A stretch of 52,072 nucleotides of DNA from Chryseobacterium gleum (GCA_945865535.1 CAMBDW010000011.1:1-52072); one strand, 5' to 3'. Positions 18,501 through 26,471 are shown, counted from the first letter of the stretch. Notes: generated from the sequence alone by a model not told the origin. Program-made: numbers and translations.

Positions 18501-18961
18501 CTGAACAATATGACTTTTTGCAATTCTATATTGATGGGAACAAACAAGGAGAGTGGTCAGGTATTGATAATTCTTGGAGTTTTGCTTCTTTCCCAGTAAC
18601 AGTGGGGACTCATAATTTTGAGTGGGAATATGATAAAGATGGAAGCGTGTATTATGGTGAGGATTGTGCTTGGTTAGATTATATTGTTTTTCCTCCAATT
18701 GATTTAGGTCAAACAACAAATATTGATGAGGCTAATTTTAATTTTGAACTTTTTCCAAACCCTACTATGGGTAGTTTTAACTTAACTTTTAATGATGCTA
18801 AGAATCATACTGTAGAAGTGTTTGACACTAATGGTAAGCGGATTTCATCTTTAAATAATCAGTCAGTAAAAACTGTTGTAAACTTGACAGAATATTCAGC
18901 AGGAACTTACACTATAAAAGTAATGCCTGAGGCAATTACTTATCAAATTGTAAAGCAGTAA
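15521..18961 (+). CDS. Gingipain-like C25 family cysteine peptidase with T9SS sorting domain
   Basis: This 1146-residue secreted protein has a signal peptide (about 1-20), a gingipain-type propeptide (about 25-235), and a C25 peptidase domain (about 240-610). In that domain YLLIVGDDGQVPSF (about 307-320) is followed by YSAHCGSSGW, giving catalytic His454, and IGNCCQSNKF, giving a likely catalytic Cys487. Several Ig/CARDB-like beta domains follow (about 615-925), then a jelly-roll, adhesin-like domain (about 930-1070), and a T9SS type A sorting domain (about 1075-1146, with LFPNPTMGSF). The protein should be exported by T9SS and act at the cell surface or outside. Substrate preference cannot be read. 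Its stop codon overlaps the ruvX start (TAATG). Confidence 0.92.
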   Translation: MKLSKLVFAFITLLSISVNAQVIKLTETSNQFVITSKSLSEFTFVNHLSEINTLRVKKDANEFVKLIVSGYGENAKKGNAELPVLEELINIPFGATVAIKILNKEEQIISLSDYGIDNLVFPSQPSISKGENAEDAPFYFNKAYYSNDGFYDTDIVTTELLGKMRGQQLARLSVAPFQYNPTTNELKVITKLEVKITFKNIDLEGHKTNQQKYYSAEFNHLFKTCINYIPSQQKDVITTYPVKYVIIADPAFQAAIQPLVDWKTRKGFMVVQGYTNDPLVGNTTTSIHAFIKNMYDNATPSDPAPTYLLIVGDDGQVPSFDNGSHLSDMYYCEFDGGGDFYPEMYYGRFSATIPEQVQVQVQKTLTHEQYTFTDPSFLDEVVLVAGVDASMAPTYGNGQINYGTDNYFNAAHGLTIHNYLYGSGTPITSDMPQASAAIIADVSAGVGFANYSAHCGSSGWSDPSFETSDISGLQNFDQYGVMIGNCCQSNKFDVAVCFGEAILRASNKGAVAYIGGSNNTYWNEDFWWAVGNGSISANPTYAGTGLAVYDCLMHENGEQQDDWFITTGQMLHSGNLAVTQAGGSEQYYWEIYHLMGDPSLMPYIGVPTLLIASHGAATPVGTTTFTVTTEENAYVAISMNGVLFDAQLADATGIVNLTFPAISNVGVADIVITKQFKQPYEGTVQIISPNGPYVIYSSSVINDMAGNNNSLVDYNELIDMMVNLHNVGSVNATSVSVVITTTDPYVTLINTSVNIPLINTSQVVSIPTPFSFQVASFVPDQHITTFTLTISDNLGNTWTSTVNVLLNAPVLDHTNFTVADAVLGNGNGVLDAGETLDLVVDVTNTGHADIASLIATLGCLSSYVTVNSTTSNVASLAVNGQQATTFNITINPNTPVGTFAEFPFDLTDGFYSYNNTFSQVIGIIDEDYETGDFTQYAWINDIDYPWTIDNVNVYEGSNSTKSGAGLPDGLVSNLEINVDVTAPGDISFYKFVSSEQYDFLQFYIDGNKQGEWSGIDNSWSFASFPVTVGTHNFEWEYDKDGSVYYGEDCAWLDYIVFPPIDLGQTTNIDEANFNFELFPNPTMGSFNLTFNDAKNHTVEVFDTNGKRISSLNNQSVKTVVNLTEYSAGTYTIKVMPEAITYQIVKQ

Positions 18962-19371
18962 TGGGCAAAGCGCTCGGTATTGATTATGGTACAAAGCGCA
19001 CAGGTATTGCAATTACGGATGCTCTGCAAATTATAGCTACAGGATTAACTACTGTTGCCACTCATACCCTTGATGATTTTATTGCTGATATTGTACTCAA
19101 AGAAGATATTGATTGCTTTGTAGTGGGCGATCCTAAAAATTTGGATGGCACAAACACTGATAGTACAGCACATGTAAGTGGTTTTGTAAAACGATTGCAA
19201 AAATTATATCCAACAACTCTTGTTCATCAAATTGATGAAAGATTTACTTCTAAAATTGCTAAGCAAAGTATATTAGCTAGTGGAGTTAAAAAGAAATCAA
19301 GGCAAAATAAAGCCCTAGTTGATAAGCTGAGTGCAACTATTATTTTACAAAATTATTTAGATTACCGCTAG
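18961..19371 (+). CDS. ruvX: Holliday junction resolvase-like RuvX/YqgF
   Basis: This 136-residue RNase H-fold protein has GIDYGTKRTGIAITD (about 6-20, first catalytic Asp), VVGDPKNLDGT (about 58), DERFTS (about 96) and DKLSATIILQNYL (about 121-133, with the final Asp). The length is standard. In other bacteria YqgF/RuvX acts in pre-16S rRNA end processing and may act on branched DNA. Its ATG overlaps the last base of the C25 peptidase stop codon, and its 3' end overlaps convergent uvrA by 32 bases. Confidence 0.94.
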   Translation: MGKALGIDYGTKRTGIAITDALQIIATGLTTVATHTLDDFIADIVLKEDIDCFVVGDPKNLDGTNTDSTAHVSGFVKRLQKLYPTTLVHQIDERFTSKIAKQSILASGVKKKSRQNKALVDKLSATIILQNYLDYR

Positions 19372-22138
19372 TTAATTTCTTTTTTAGATATTCTCCAGTA
19401 ATTGATTTTTTTGATTCAATCATATTCTCTGGAGTGCCTTCAAAAACTATTTTACCTCCTTTATCTCCTCCTTCAGGTCCTAAGTCAATAATCCAATCAG
19501 CACATTTTATTACATCCATATTATGTTCAATACAAATAATGGAATGTCCTTTTTCGATTAATGCATAAAAGGAATTTAGCAACTTATTTATATCATGAAA
19601 ATGCAGGCCGGTTGTGGGTTCGTCAAAAATAAATAGTGTTTTATCTGGCGTATTTCCTTTGCTTAGAAATAAAGCTAATTTAATTCTTTGGGCCTCTCCA
19701 CCACTTAGGGTATTAGAAGATTGCCCTAGCTTTACATAGCCTAACCCAACATCTTTGAGAGGTTGAATCCTTTTGGCGATTGTTGGTTGATTATTACTAT
19801 TAAAAAACTCAATTGCTTCATCAACTGATAAGGTTAAAATATCAGCAATATTTTTATCTGAAAATTTTATTTCTAAGATTTCTTCTTTGAACCTTTTTCC
19901 TTTACATTGCTCACACTCCAAATACACATCAGCCATAAATTGCATTTCAACTATAGTTTCTCCTTCACCTTTGCAGTTGTCACATCTGCCACCATCAACA
20001 TTAAAAGAGAAAAAACCAGGCGTATATTTTCTATGTTCCGCTAGTGGTTGGCTTGCAAATAACTTACGAATATCATCATATACTTTTATATATGTTGATG
20101 GGTTTGATCGTGAGGATTTCCCTATTGGATCTTGATCAATAAATTCTAATTTACTTAATGATTTGGCACTGATATCTATGCTTTCATAATTTTTATTTTC
20201 CTTTGAATAGAGGCCAAAATAATTATTGATGGCCGGCTTTAAAACATCTCTTACAAGTGTTGATTTTCCTGAACCACTCATTCCAGTTATGAGGGTTAAG
20301 CCACCAATAGGAATGTTAATGTTAATGTCTTCTAAGTTGTGCTGATTTATTCCTTTTAATGAGATTTTATCCTTTAATTTTCTTCTTATTTTTGGTATTG
20401 GAATTTGTAAATTTCCTGATAAATACTTAGTAGTTAAGCTTTTCTTTTCTTTAAAGATATCTTTTAAGAGCCCTTGATAAATTATTTCTCCACCATTAAG
20501 CCCTGCCTCTGGTCCGATATCAATTATTTGATCGGCCTCCCACATTATTTCTTCATCATGTTCTACTACAATTACTGTGTTACCGATATCTCTGAGCTCT
20601 TTTAATATTTTGATAAGTCTTTCGGTATCCTTAGAGTGTAATCCAATACTTGGCTCGTCTAGAATGTACATGGCTCCTACAAGTGAGCTTCCAATTGATG
20701 TGGCAAGATTAATTCTTTGTGATTCACCCCCTGAAAGAGTATTTGACTTTCTGTCAAGGGTTAAATAACTCAAACCTACTTCATTTAGGTAGTATAGTCT
20801 ACTTTTTATCTCTAAAATTAATCTGTCTGCAATTTTTTTATCAGTATCATTTAGTTTGATGGTATTAAAAAATTCTATTGCTATCGCAATACTCATTTTG
20901 TTGATTTCAGCAATATTTTTGCCATCTACTCTTACATAAAGCGCATCTTTTCTTAATCTGCTTCCTCCACAATCAGTACAGTGCGTTTTTCCTCTGTATC
21001 TAGCAATAAGCACTCTATTTTGTATTTTGTATTTATCGCTTTCTAGTTTTTGAAAAAAATGATGAATTCCTTTGCATTTATCTTTTCCATTCCATAACAA
21101 ATCTTTTTCTTCTTCTGAAAGAGCATTATAGGCTTTGTGAACTGGAAAATCATATTTGGCGGAACGTATAATAAATCTATCTTTCCATACGCTTATTTTT
21201 TCTCCACTCCAACAGGCGACTACCCCTTGGTAAACAGATAATTTTTCATTCAGAATTACTTTTTTTTGATCAATCCCTAAAATTGAACCATACCCTTCGC
21301 ATACTTTACAGGCGCCATAAGGATTGTTAAAAGCAAAGAAGTTAGCTGATGGATTTTCAAATATAATTTCGTCAAGTGTAAACTTATTTGAGAAGTTTGT
21401 TATACTCTTTTCAATTAGTATAGAGCATTCTCCATGTCCTTCAAAAAAAGCGGTTTGCACAGAGTCAGCAATTCTACTCTCATTATTAATTTGATCAATT
21501 ATGATTCTGTCAATTACAATTGCTATTTCTTTTTCAGTAATACTAATGTTTTCGTTTATTAGAGTATTTATTTTATGAATTTCTCCATCAAAATAAATCC
21601 TAGAAAACCCTTGTTGGTTTAGAGTAGTTAATATATCAGTATCTTTTTTTGGGTATTTTGCAAGGATTACAATAGTTGTGCCTTCTTTTTGTTGAGTGAT
21701 AAAATCAACAACATCACTAACTTGATGTCGTTTCACTTCTTTAGCTGATATTGGTGAATATGTTTTTCCTATTCTTGCAAAAAGCAATTTTAGGTAGTCA
21801 TAAATCTCAGTTGATGTACCAATAGTTGATCTTGGATTGTTAGTAGTTGTTTTTTGTTCAATAGCAATTGCAGGACAAATGCCAAGTATTTCATCTACAT
21901 CAGGTTTTTGTAATTTTCCAAGGAATTGCCGGGCGTATGATGACAGACTTTCAATGTATCTTCTTTGCCCTTCAGCAAACAAAGTGTCAAAGGCTAATGA
22001 CGATTTTCCACTTCCTGAGACTCCAGAAATAACAATTAATTTGTTTTTTGGGATCTTAATTGAGATGTTTTTGAGGTTATGTATTTTCGCCCCTCTAATC
22101 TCAATATTATCGGTAGTGTTGTTGTGTGTTTTTGGCAT
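19340..22138 (-). CDS. uvrA: Excinuclease ABC subunit A
   Basis: This 932-residue protein recognises DNA damage in nucleotide excision repair together with UvrB. It has two ABC ATPase modules with Walker A GVSGSGKSS (about 40) and GMSGSGKST (about 630), two signatures (NTLSGGESQRI and NTLSGGEAQRI), and Walker B/D-loop ILDEPSIGLH and IFDEPTTGLH. Zinc-finger cysteines appear at ACKVCEGYG, HCTDCGGSR, RCDNCKGEG and CEQCKGKRF. TTG at 22141 lies directly before the ATG at 22138; the ATG is chosen. It is transcribed from the promoter at 22157-22189 and converges with ruvX. DNA damage control cannot be read from the sequence. Confidence 0.96.
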   Translation of the reverse strand: MPKTHNNTTDNIEIRGAKIHNLKNISIKIPKNKLIVISGVSGSGKSSLAFDTLFAEGQRRYIESLSSYARQFLGKLQKPDVDEILGICPAIAIEQKTTTNNPRSTIGTSTEIYDYLKLLFARIGKTYSPISAKEVKRHQVSDVVDFITQQKEGTTIVILAKYPKKDTDILTTLNQQGFSRIYFDGEIHKINTLINENISITEKEIAIVIDRIIIDQINNESRIADSVQTAFFEGHGECSILIEKSITNFSNKFTLDEIIFENPSANFFAFNNPYGACKVCEGYGSILGIDQKKVILNEKLSVYQGVVACWSGEKISVWKDRFIIRSAKYDFPVHKAYNALSEEEKDLLWNGKDKCKGIHHFFQKLESDKYKIQNRVLIARYRGKTHCTDCGGSRLRKDALYVRVDGKNIAEINKMSIAIAIEFFNTIKLNDTDKKIADRLILEIKSRLYYLNEVGLSYLTLDRKSNTLSGGESQRINLATSIGSSLVGAMYILDEPSIGLHSKDTERLIKILKELRDIGNTVIVVEHDEEIMWEADQIIDIGPEAGLNGGEIIYQGLLKDIFKEKKSLTTKYLSGNLQIPIPKIRRKLKDKISLKGINQHNLEDININIPIGGLTLITGMSGSGKSTLVRDVLKPAINNYFGLYSKENKNYESIDISAKSLSKLEFIDQDPIGKSSRSNPSTYIKVYDDIRKLFASQPLAEHRKYTPGFFSFNVDGGRCDNCKGEGETIVEMQFMADVYLECEQCKGKRFKEEILEIKFSDKNIADILTLSVDEAIEFFNSNNQPTIAKRIQPLKDVGLGYVKLGQSSNTLSGGEAQRIKLALFLSKGNTPDKTLFIFDEPTTGLHFHDINKLLNSFYALIEKGHSIICIEHNMDVIKCADWIIDLGPEGGDKGGKIVFEGTPENMIESKKSITGEYLKKKLTSGNLNNFVK

Positions 22139-22156
22139 CAATATTTAGCAGATTTG

Positions 22157-22189
22157 CAAAATTAAGCAATTCAATTTGTTTAATTCAAA
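22157..22189 (-). promoter_or_regulatory. Bacteroidota-type promoter for uvrA
   Basis: On the minus strand TTTG (22186-22189) is followed after 21 bases by TAATTTTG (22157-22164), an exact consensus match ending 18 bases before the uvrA ATG. It interleaves with the sigma-factor promoter on the other strand. Confidence 0.7.
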
Positions 22190-22206
22190 ATGTTTTACTA
22201 TATTTG
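22175..22206 (+). promoter_or_regulatory. Bacteroidota-type promoter for the ECF sigma gene
   Basis: TTTG at 22175-22178 is followed after 20 bases by TATATTTG at 22199-22206, an exact consensus match. It leaves a 5' leader of about 85 bases before the ATG at 22297. The leader is AT-rich, and I see no riboswitch-like fold in it. Confidence 0.7.
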
Positions 22207-22296
22207 TCCTAACAATTATTAAATTAATTAATAACCAAAAAATACGCTTATAAAGAAACATCTACTTTAAATTTTTATTAACTAAAAACTGAGTAT

Positions 22297-22884
22297 ATGT
22301 CAACTAGCGTTCTATCCGATCAAGAATTAGTAAAAAAGTATTTAACTGGTGATAATTCATCATTTGAAATATTATTGAAACGTCATAAAAGCAGAGTGTT
22401 TGCTTTTATAATGTCTAAAATTAAGAATAGAGATATTACTGAAGATCTCTTTCAGGACACTTTTATAAAAGTCATTAATTCTTTACAAAAAGGCAAGTAT
22501 AATGAGGAAGGAAAATTCTTGCCATGGATGATGAGAATTGCTCATAATTTAGTTATTGATCATTTTCGTGCGGCATCTAAAATGAAAAATATTCGGTCCA
22601 CTGATGACTTTAATATATTTGATATAATAAATGATGGTAATAGAGGGCAAGATGAAGAAATGATTCGTGAAAAAGTCCATGCCGATTTAAATATGCTTAT
22701 TAAAGATCTTCCTGAGGATCAAATGGAAGTATTAAAAATGAGATATTTTGAGGATATGTCCTTTAAAGAAATATCAGAAATAACGGGTGTCAGTATTAAT
22801 ACTTCACTAGGTAGGATGCGATATGCTCTTATTAATTTAAGAAATTTGGCTGAGGCACAAAATATTGACCTTTCTCAAAAATAA
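22297..22884 (+). CDS. ECF-type RNA polymerase sigma factor
   Basis: This 195-residue sigma-70 family protein has region 2 (about 8-95, including LLKRHKSRVFAFIMSKIKNR, EDLFQDTFIKV and KFLPWMMRIAHNLVIDHFR) and region 4 (about 130-185, with LPEDQMEVLKMRYFEDMSFKEISE and a helix-turn-helix). Regions 1.1 and 3 are absent, as in ECF sigma factors. No transmembrane anti-sigma gene follows. Instead a 67-residue protein does, then a terminator. The promoter is of housekeeping type, so the gene is probably transcribed constitutively and the activity controlled otherwise. The regulon is unknown. Confidence 0.92.
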   Translation: MSTSVLSDQELVKKYLTGDNSSFEILLKRHKSRVFAFIMSKIKNRDITEDLFQDTFIKVINSLQKGKYNEEGKFLPWMMRIAHNLVIDHFRAASKMKNIRSTDDFNIFDIINDGNRGQDEEMIREKVHADLNMLIKDLPEDQMEVLKMRYFEDMSFKEISEITGVSINTSLGRMRYALINLRNLAEAQNIDLSQK

Positions 22885-22953
22885 TCTACATATTATATAA
22901 TATAAAATTGTAGGGGGCGTTAATTTGGTGTATGAACATTAAAAACACTAAAT

Positions 22954-23157
22954 ATGATAAAAAACGCTACGCTAAAATTGTGGGACTTACTTTTAAAAGA
23001 GGAATATTCGGCCTTTGATAGATCAGTACACAAAATTCTTTCTACGACACAGTTAGAACCCAAAAAAGAAACAATAAATAAAATTCTTGCTTACGCAATG
23101 TCGGTAAGAGGAATTAAAATGAAATCGAATGATAAGATTTTAATATCTTTAAATTAA
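22954..23157 (+). CDS. Small conserved protein downstream of the ECF sigma gene
   Basis: This 67-residue protein has an N-terminal LKLWDLLLKEEY helix, a charged middle and a C-terminal segment ending KILISLN. There is no signal peptide, membrane helix or recognisable domain. I recall similar 60-70 residue proteins with a KLW-type start and an I.LN-type end downstream of this sigma factor in other flavobacteria, which suggests a functional link. The 69 bases separating it from the sigma gene contain a G-rich patch (22912-22919) followed by TTAATTTGG, but no clear hairpin. A strong terminator follows. A role as a modulator of the sigma factor is speculative. Confidence 0.65.
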   Translation: MIKNATLKLWDLLLKEEYSAFDRSVHKILSTTQLEPKKETINKILAYAMSVRGIKMKSNDKILISLN

Positions 23158-23177
23158 GTGGTTTTGGTTAAAAAAAG

Positions 23178-23200
23178 GAGGCAGCTGCCTCTTTTTTTTT
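23178..23200 (+). terminator. Intrinsic terminator after the sigma-67aa unit
   Basis: A perfect palindrome GAGGCAGCTGCCTC (23178-23191) is preceded by a run of A and followed by nine T (23192-23200). It ends the sigma-factor transcript 13 bases before the nth start codon. Confidence 0.85.
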
Positions 23201-23207
23201 AAGTTTG
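23200..23207 (+). promoter_or_regulatory. -7 element TAAGTTTG before nth
   Basis: TAAGTTTG matches TAnnTTTG and begins at the last T of the terminator's T run. It ends five bases before the GTG start of nth. No -33 TTG is seen at the right spacing. If active, nth mRNA would be leaderless. Confidence 0.4.
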
Positions 23208-23212
23208 TAGCT

Positions 23213-23848
23213 GTGAATAAGCAAGAAAGAATCAAGCAATTTATTGCGCATTTTTCTGAAAATATGCCTGAGGCAAAAACAGAATTAGAGTATAAAAATG
23301 CTTTTGAACTCACAGTTGCGGTAGTGCTTTCAGCCCAGTGTACCGATAAGAGGGTAAATATTATAACTAAAAATTTATTTAAAGAAATGCCAGTGCCTCA
23401 GGTAATGGCTGAAGCTTCCATTAATGCTATTTTTGAGTTGATAAAATCTTGTTCTTATCCAAGAAATAAAGCCAAACATCTTTCTGGTTTAGCCAAAATG
23501 GTAATTGCAGATTTTAATGGTAAAATCCCAGCAAATTTGGAGGACTTACAAAAATTACCTGGTGTAGGAAGAAAAACCGCTAATGTAGTTGGGTCAGTCT
23601 ACTTTGATATTCCTGCAATGCCAGTTGATACTCATGTTTTTCGTGTAGCAAACAGAATTGGGCTTACTAAAAATGCTAAAAATTCTTTGGAGTCTGAATT
23701 GCAATTGCTAAAACTTTTCCCGAAGGAAAAATTAAATATTGCTCATCATTGGCTTATTTTACATGGAAGATATCTTTGTAAAGCAAGAAGACCTGAATGT
23801 GAAAGATGTGGCATTACATCTATTTGTAATTTTTTTTTAAAAAAGTAA
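23213..23848 (+). CDS. nth: Endonuclease III (DNA glycosylase/AP lyase)
   Basis: This 211-residue base-excision repair enzyme removes oxidised pyrimidines. It has the LPGVGRKTANVV helix-hairpin-helix (about 112-123), the catalytic Lys in that motif, VDTHVFRVANRIG with the catalytic Asp (about 137-149), and the C-terminal [4Fe-4S] cluster cysteines in KARRPECERCGITSICNF (C-X6-C-X2-C-X5-C pattern). It starts with GTG at 23213; there is no in-frame ATG until codon 17, which would remove conserved N-terminal sequence. It follows the sigma-unit terminator directly. Confidence 0.95.
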   Translation: MNKQERIKQFIAHFSENMPEAKTELEYKNAFELTVAVVLSAQCTDKRVNIITKNLFKEMPVPQVMAEASINAIFELIKSCSYPRNKAKHLSGLAKMVIADFNGKIPANLEDLQKLPGVGRKTANVVGSVYFDIPAMPVDTHVFRVANRIGLTKNAKNSLESELQLLKLFPKEKLNIAHHWLILHGRYLCKARRPECERCGITSICNFFLKK

Positions 23849-23924
23849 TTTTGTTAATAAATCAAACTTATTTTTTTTCATGTTTGGAAAAGAATTTCTC
23901 TAATTTGTATAAAATAAATAAATT

Positions 23925-24926
23925 ATGAGTAACAAGGATCAAAGCGAAAAATTAAAAGTATTAGAACTTACAATAGGTAAGTTAGAAAAGTCATACGGTA
24001 AAGGGGTAGTAATGAAATTAGGAGATAGGGTAGTTGAGAATATTGCTTCAATTCCTACAGGTTCTATAAACTTAGATCTAGCCTTAGGAGTAGGTGGTTA
24101 TCCTAGAGGCAGAGTTATTGAAATTTATGGTCCAGAATCATCTGGTAAAACTACATTAACTATACATGCCATTGCAGAGGTCCAAAAGCAAGGTGGTGTA
24201 GCTGCATTTATTGATGCTGAACATGCTTTTGATGCTTCTTATGCTGTTGCATTAGGTGTTGATATTGATAATCTTTATATTTCCCAACCTGATAATGGTG
24301 AGCAGGCACTTGAAATAGCTGATCATTTAATTAGTTCAGGTGCTGTTGACTTAGTTGTTATTGATTCAGTTGCTGCGCTTACTCCTAGAGCAGAGATTGA
24401 AGGAGAGATGGGAGATAGCAAAATGGGATTGCATGCAAGGTTAATGTCTCAGGCTTTAAGAAAATTGACTGCTACTATAAGCAAAACGCAATGTACAGTT
24501 ATATTTATCAATCAGTTAAGGATGAAAATTGGAGTTATGTTTGGCAATCCTGAAACAACTACTGGTGGGAATGCATTAAAGTTTTACGCCTCTGTTCGAT
24601 TAGATATTAGAAAGGTAAGTTCCATAAAAAATGGAGATGAGGTCATTGGTAATAGAACTAAAGTAAAAGTAGTTAAGAATAAAGTAGCTCCTCCTTTTAG
24701 AAATGTTGAATTTGATATTATGTTTGGGGAAGGGATTTCTCGCTCAGGTGAAGTATTAGATAAGGCAATTGATTTAGAGATTGTTAAAAAATCTGGTTCT
24801 TGGTTTTCTTATGAAGACACAAAACTTGGCCAAGGTAGAGATGCTGCAAAACAAATGATTGCTGATAATCCTGAACTTTCTCTAGTGATTGAAACAAAAA
24901 TTAAAGAAGTATTAACTTCAGCATAA
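23925..24926 (+). CDS. recA: Recombinase RecA
   Basis: This 333-residue protein forms ATP-dependent filaments on single-stranded DNA for homologous recombination and the SOS response. It has GPESSGKTT (Walker A, about 66-74), [18 protein letters not shown] (Walker B), the L2 loop region with [17 protein letters not shown], and a short C-terminal domain. The strongly acidic tail of the E. coli protein is not present. It is followed after one base by a TPR lipoprotein gene and then yqeY. The 76-base upstream gap contains TAATTTG (23901-23907), one base short of a perfect -7 box. No SOS box can be named for this group. Confidence 0.98.
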   Translation: MSNKDQSEKLKVLELTIGKLEKSYGKGVVMKLGDRVVENIASIPTGSINLDLALGVGGYPRGRVIEIYGPESSGKTTLTIHAIAEVQKQGGVAAFIDAEHAFDASYAVALGVDIDNLYISQPDNGEQALEIADHLISSGAVDLVVIDSVAALTPRAEIEGEMGDSKMGLHARLMSQALRKLTATISKTQCTVIFINQLRMKIGVMFGNPETTTGGNALKFYASVRLDIRKVSSIKNGDEVIGNRTKVKVVKNKVAPPFRNVEFDIMFGEGISRSGEVLDKAIDLEIVKKSGSWFSYEDTKLGQGRDAAKQMIADNPELSLVIETKIKEVLTSA

Positions 24927-24927
24927 C

Positions 24928-25956
24928 ATGATTGGTAAAATTGCATTTATTGCACTTTTAATTCTTGCTTCTTGTAGTTCTTTTAAGCAGAAAGAACAAA
25001 AATCTGAAATTCAAATACTTTCCGAAAAGATTGCTCAAAATCCTACAGACATTTATTTGTTGTATAGTAGGGTGGATTATAATAAATCAAAAAATGAGTT
25101 AGAATCAGCTTTGTTTGATTTAAAAGAAATTGTTAGGCTAGATTCATTAGATGCAAATAATCACTATAATATTGCTGAGGTTTATTTTGAGTTGTCCAAA
25201 GTTCAAAATCCAAATCCTCAATATCCTTCATTAGTTAAATATCATCTTGAAAAGGCAGTTAAGATTGATCCTAAAAACAAAAAAGCGCTTGCTTTAATGG
25301 GGGAGTTGCTTTTAGCCTATAATAAATATCAAGATGCTATAAAATCGTTTAATGAGTCCTTAAAAATAGAGTATAATCAGGAAAAAACGCATATGTTGAT
25401 GGGTTATGCCTTTAAACAATTAAAACAAACTGATGATGCAATTAATTGTTTTAGAAATGCTGTAAATATAAATCCTGATTTTTTTGAGGCTCATATGCAA
25501 TTGGGTCTCATTTTTCATTTTTTAGGAGATACAACAGCACTGATATATTACAATAATGCACTCAATTTAAAACCTAAAGATGAGATGGTTTTGTATAATA
25601 AAGCACTATTTTATCAGAGTATGCTAGAATGGAACAAAGCTTTAGAGGCTTATGCAGCATTACATAAAGTAAGTCCTTTTCATAGTAGTGGCCATTATAA
25701 TTTAGGATTTATTCATATGGAAATAGAGCTTTATGATGTTGCAACTAATAATTTCTCAGATGCTATTTATTCTAACTCTGAGTTTTATGAGGCTTATTAT
25801 TCTAGAGGAAATTGTTTTGAAACTTTAGGAAATATTGCTCAGGCAGAATCTGATTATAAAAGAGCAATTGAGATAAATCCTGAATATACTTATGCAATTG
25901 AAGCATTAGAAAGTTTAAGAGCAAAGAATAAAAAATACAATAAAAAAAATAAATAA
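24928..25956 (+). CDS. TPR-repeat lipoprotein
   Basis: This 342-residue protein has a lipoprotein signal peptide (MIGKIAFIALLILASC, Cys about 16) and then about seven tetratricopeptide repeats (about 35-335), with repeated A..H..LG, A..YY..A and AI..NP units such as AIEINPEYTYAIEAL. TPRs mediate protein-protein contacts, so an envelope scaffold role is likely. It is packed between recA (1 base) and yqeY (TAATG overlap), which suggests co-transcription, but no functional link to RecA is evident. Confidence 0.85.
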   Translation: MIGKIAFIALLILASCSSFKQKEQKSEIQILSEKIAQNPTDIYLLYSRVDYNKSKNELESALFDLKEIVRLDSLDANNHYNIAEVYFELSKVQNPNPQYPSLVKYHLEKAVKIDPKNKKALALMGELLLAYNKYQDAIKSFNESLKIEYNQEKTHMLMGYAFKQLKQTDDAINCFRNAVNINPDFFEAHMQLGLIFHFLGDTTALIYYNNALNLKPKDEMVLYNKALFYQSMLEWNKALEAYAALHKVSPFHSSGHYNLGFIHMEIELYDVATNNFSDAIYSNSEFYEAYYSRGNCFETLGNIAQAESDYKRAIEINPEYTYAIEALESLRAKNKKYNKKNK

Positions 25957-26402
25957 TGAGTATTCAAGAACAAATTAATAATGATATAAAAGAGGCCATG
26001 AAAGCCAAAAATGTAGATAAGCTTGCAGCATTAAGAGCTGTAAAATCTGCGATAATGTTAGAAGCTACTAAGGATGGATCTTCAATAGTTTCTGATGAGG
26101 TTTCTTTAAAGTTAATTGCTAAGTTGGTAAAGCAAAGAAAAGATTCTACGGCTATTTATATCGAACAAAAAAGACAAGATCTTGCTGATGATGAGATTAA
26201 CCAATTAGTTTATCTTGAAGTATATTTACCTTCTCAAATGGGAGAGGATGAGGTAAGGAAAATTGTGAAAGAAGTAATTGTTCAAGTTGGGGCATCATCT
26301 TCATCTGATACAGGAAAATGTATGGGTCCGCTTATGGGAAGATTAAATGGAAAGGCTGAGGGTTCGCTAATTTCCAGATTAGTAAGAGAGGAGCTTACGT
26401 AA
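25956..26402 (+). CDS. GatB/YqeY domain protein
   Basis: This 148-residue protein covers the whole YqeY family: N-terminal helical part (IKEAMKAKNVDKLAALRAVKSAI), RKDSTAIYIEQKRQDLADDE in the middle, VYLPSQM, and C-terminal GPLMGRLNGKAEGSLISRLVREEL. YqeY resembles the tail domain of the GatB amidotransferase subunit, which contacts tRNA. The function of the free-standing protein is not established. The start overlaps the upstream TPR gene's stop codon (TAATG), and the transcript ends at the hairpin 26425-26457. Confidence 0.92.
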   Translation: MSIQEQINNDIKEAMKAKNVDKLAALRAVKSAIMLEATKDGSSIVSDEVSLKLIAKLVKQRKDSTAIYIEQKRQDLADDEINQLVYLEVYLPSQMGEDEVRKIVKEVIVQVGASSSSDTGKCMGPLMGRLNGKAEGSLISRLVREELT

Positions 26403-26424
26403 TTTATTAAAGTATTGATAATAA

Positions 26425-26457
26425 AAAAGGCGAACAGATGTTCGCCTTTTCTTTTTT
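26425..26457. terminator. Bidirectional terminator between yqeY and rplT
   Basis: An 11-base-pair perfect stem (AAAAGGCGAAC 26425-26435 with GTTCGCCTTTT 26440-26450) around an AGAT loop is followed on the plus strand by CTTTTTT and preceded by an A run, giving a T run on the minus strand too. It separates two convergent operons. Confidence 0.9.
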
Positions 26458-26471
26458 GCACAGCTAAAAGT

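Noticed and set aside
23901-23907. TAATTTG before recA as its promoter
   Set aside because: It is one base short of TAnnTTTG, and the only upstream TTTG (23883-23886) is 14 bases away, too close for a -33 element.
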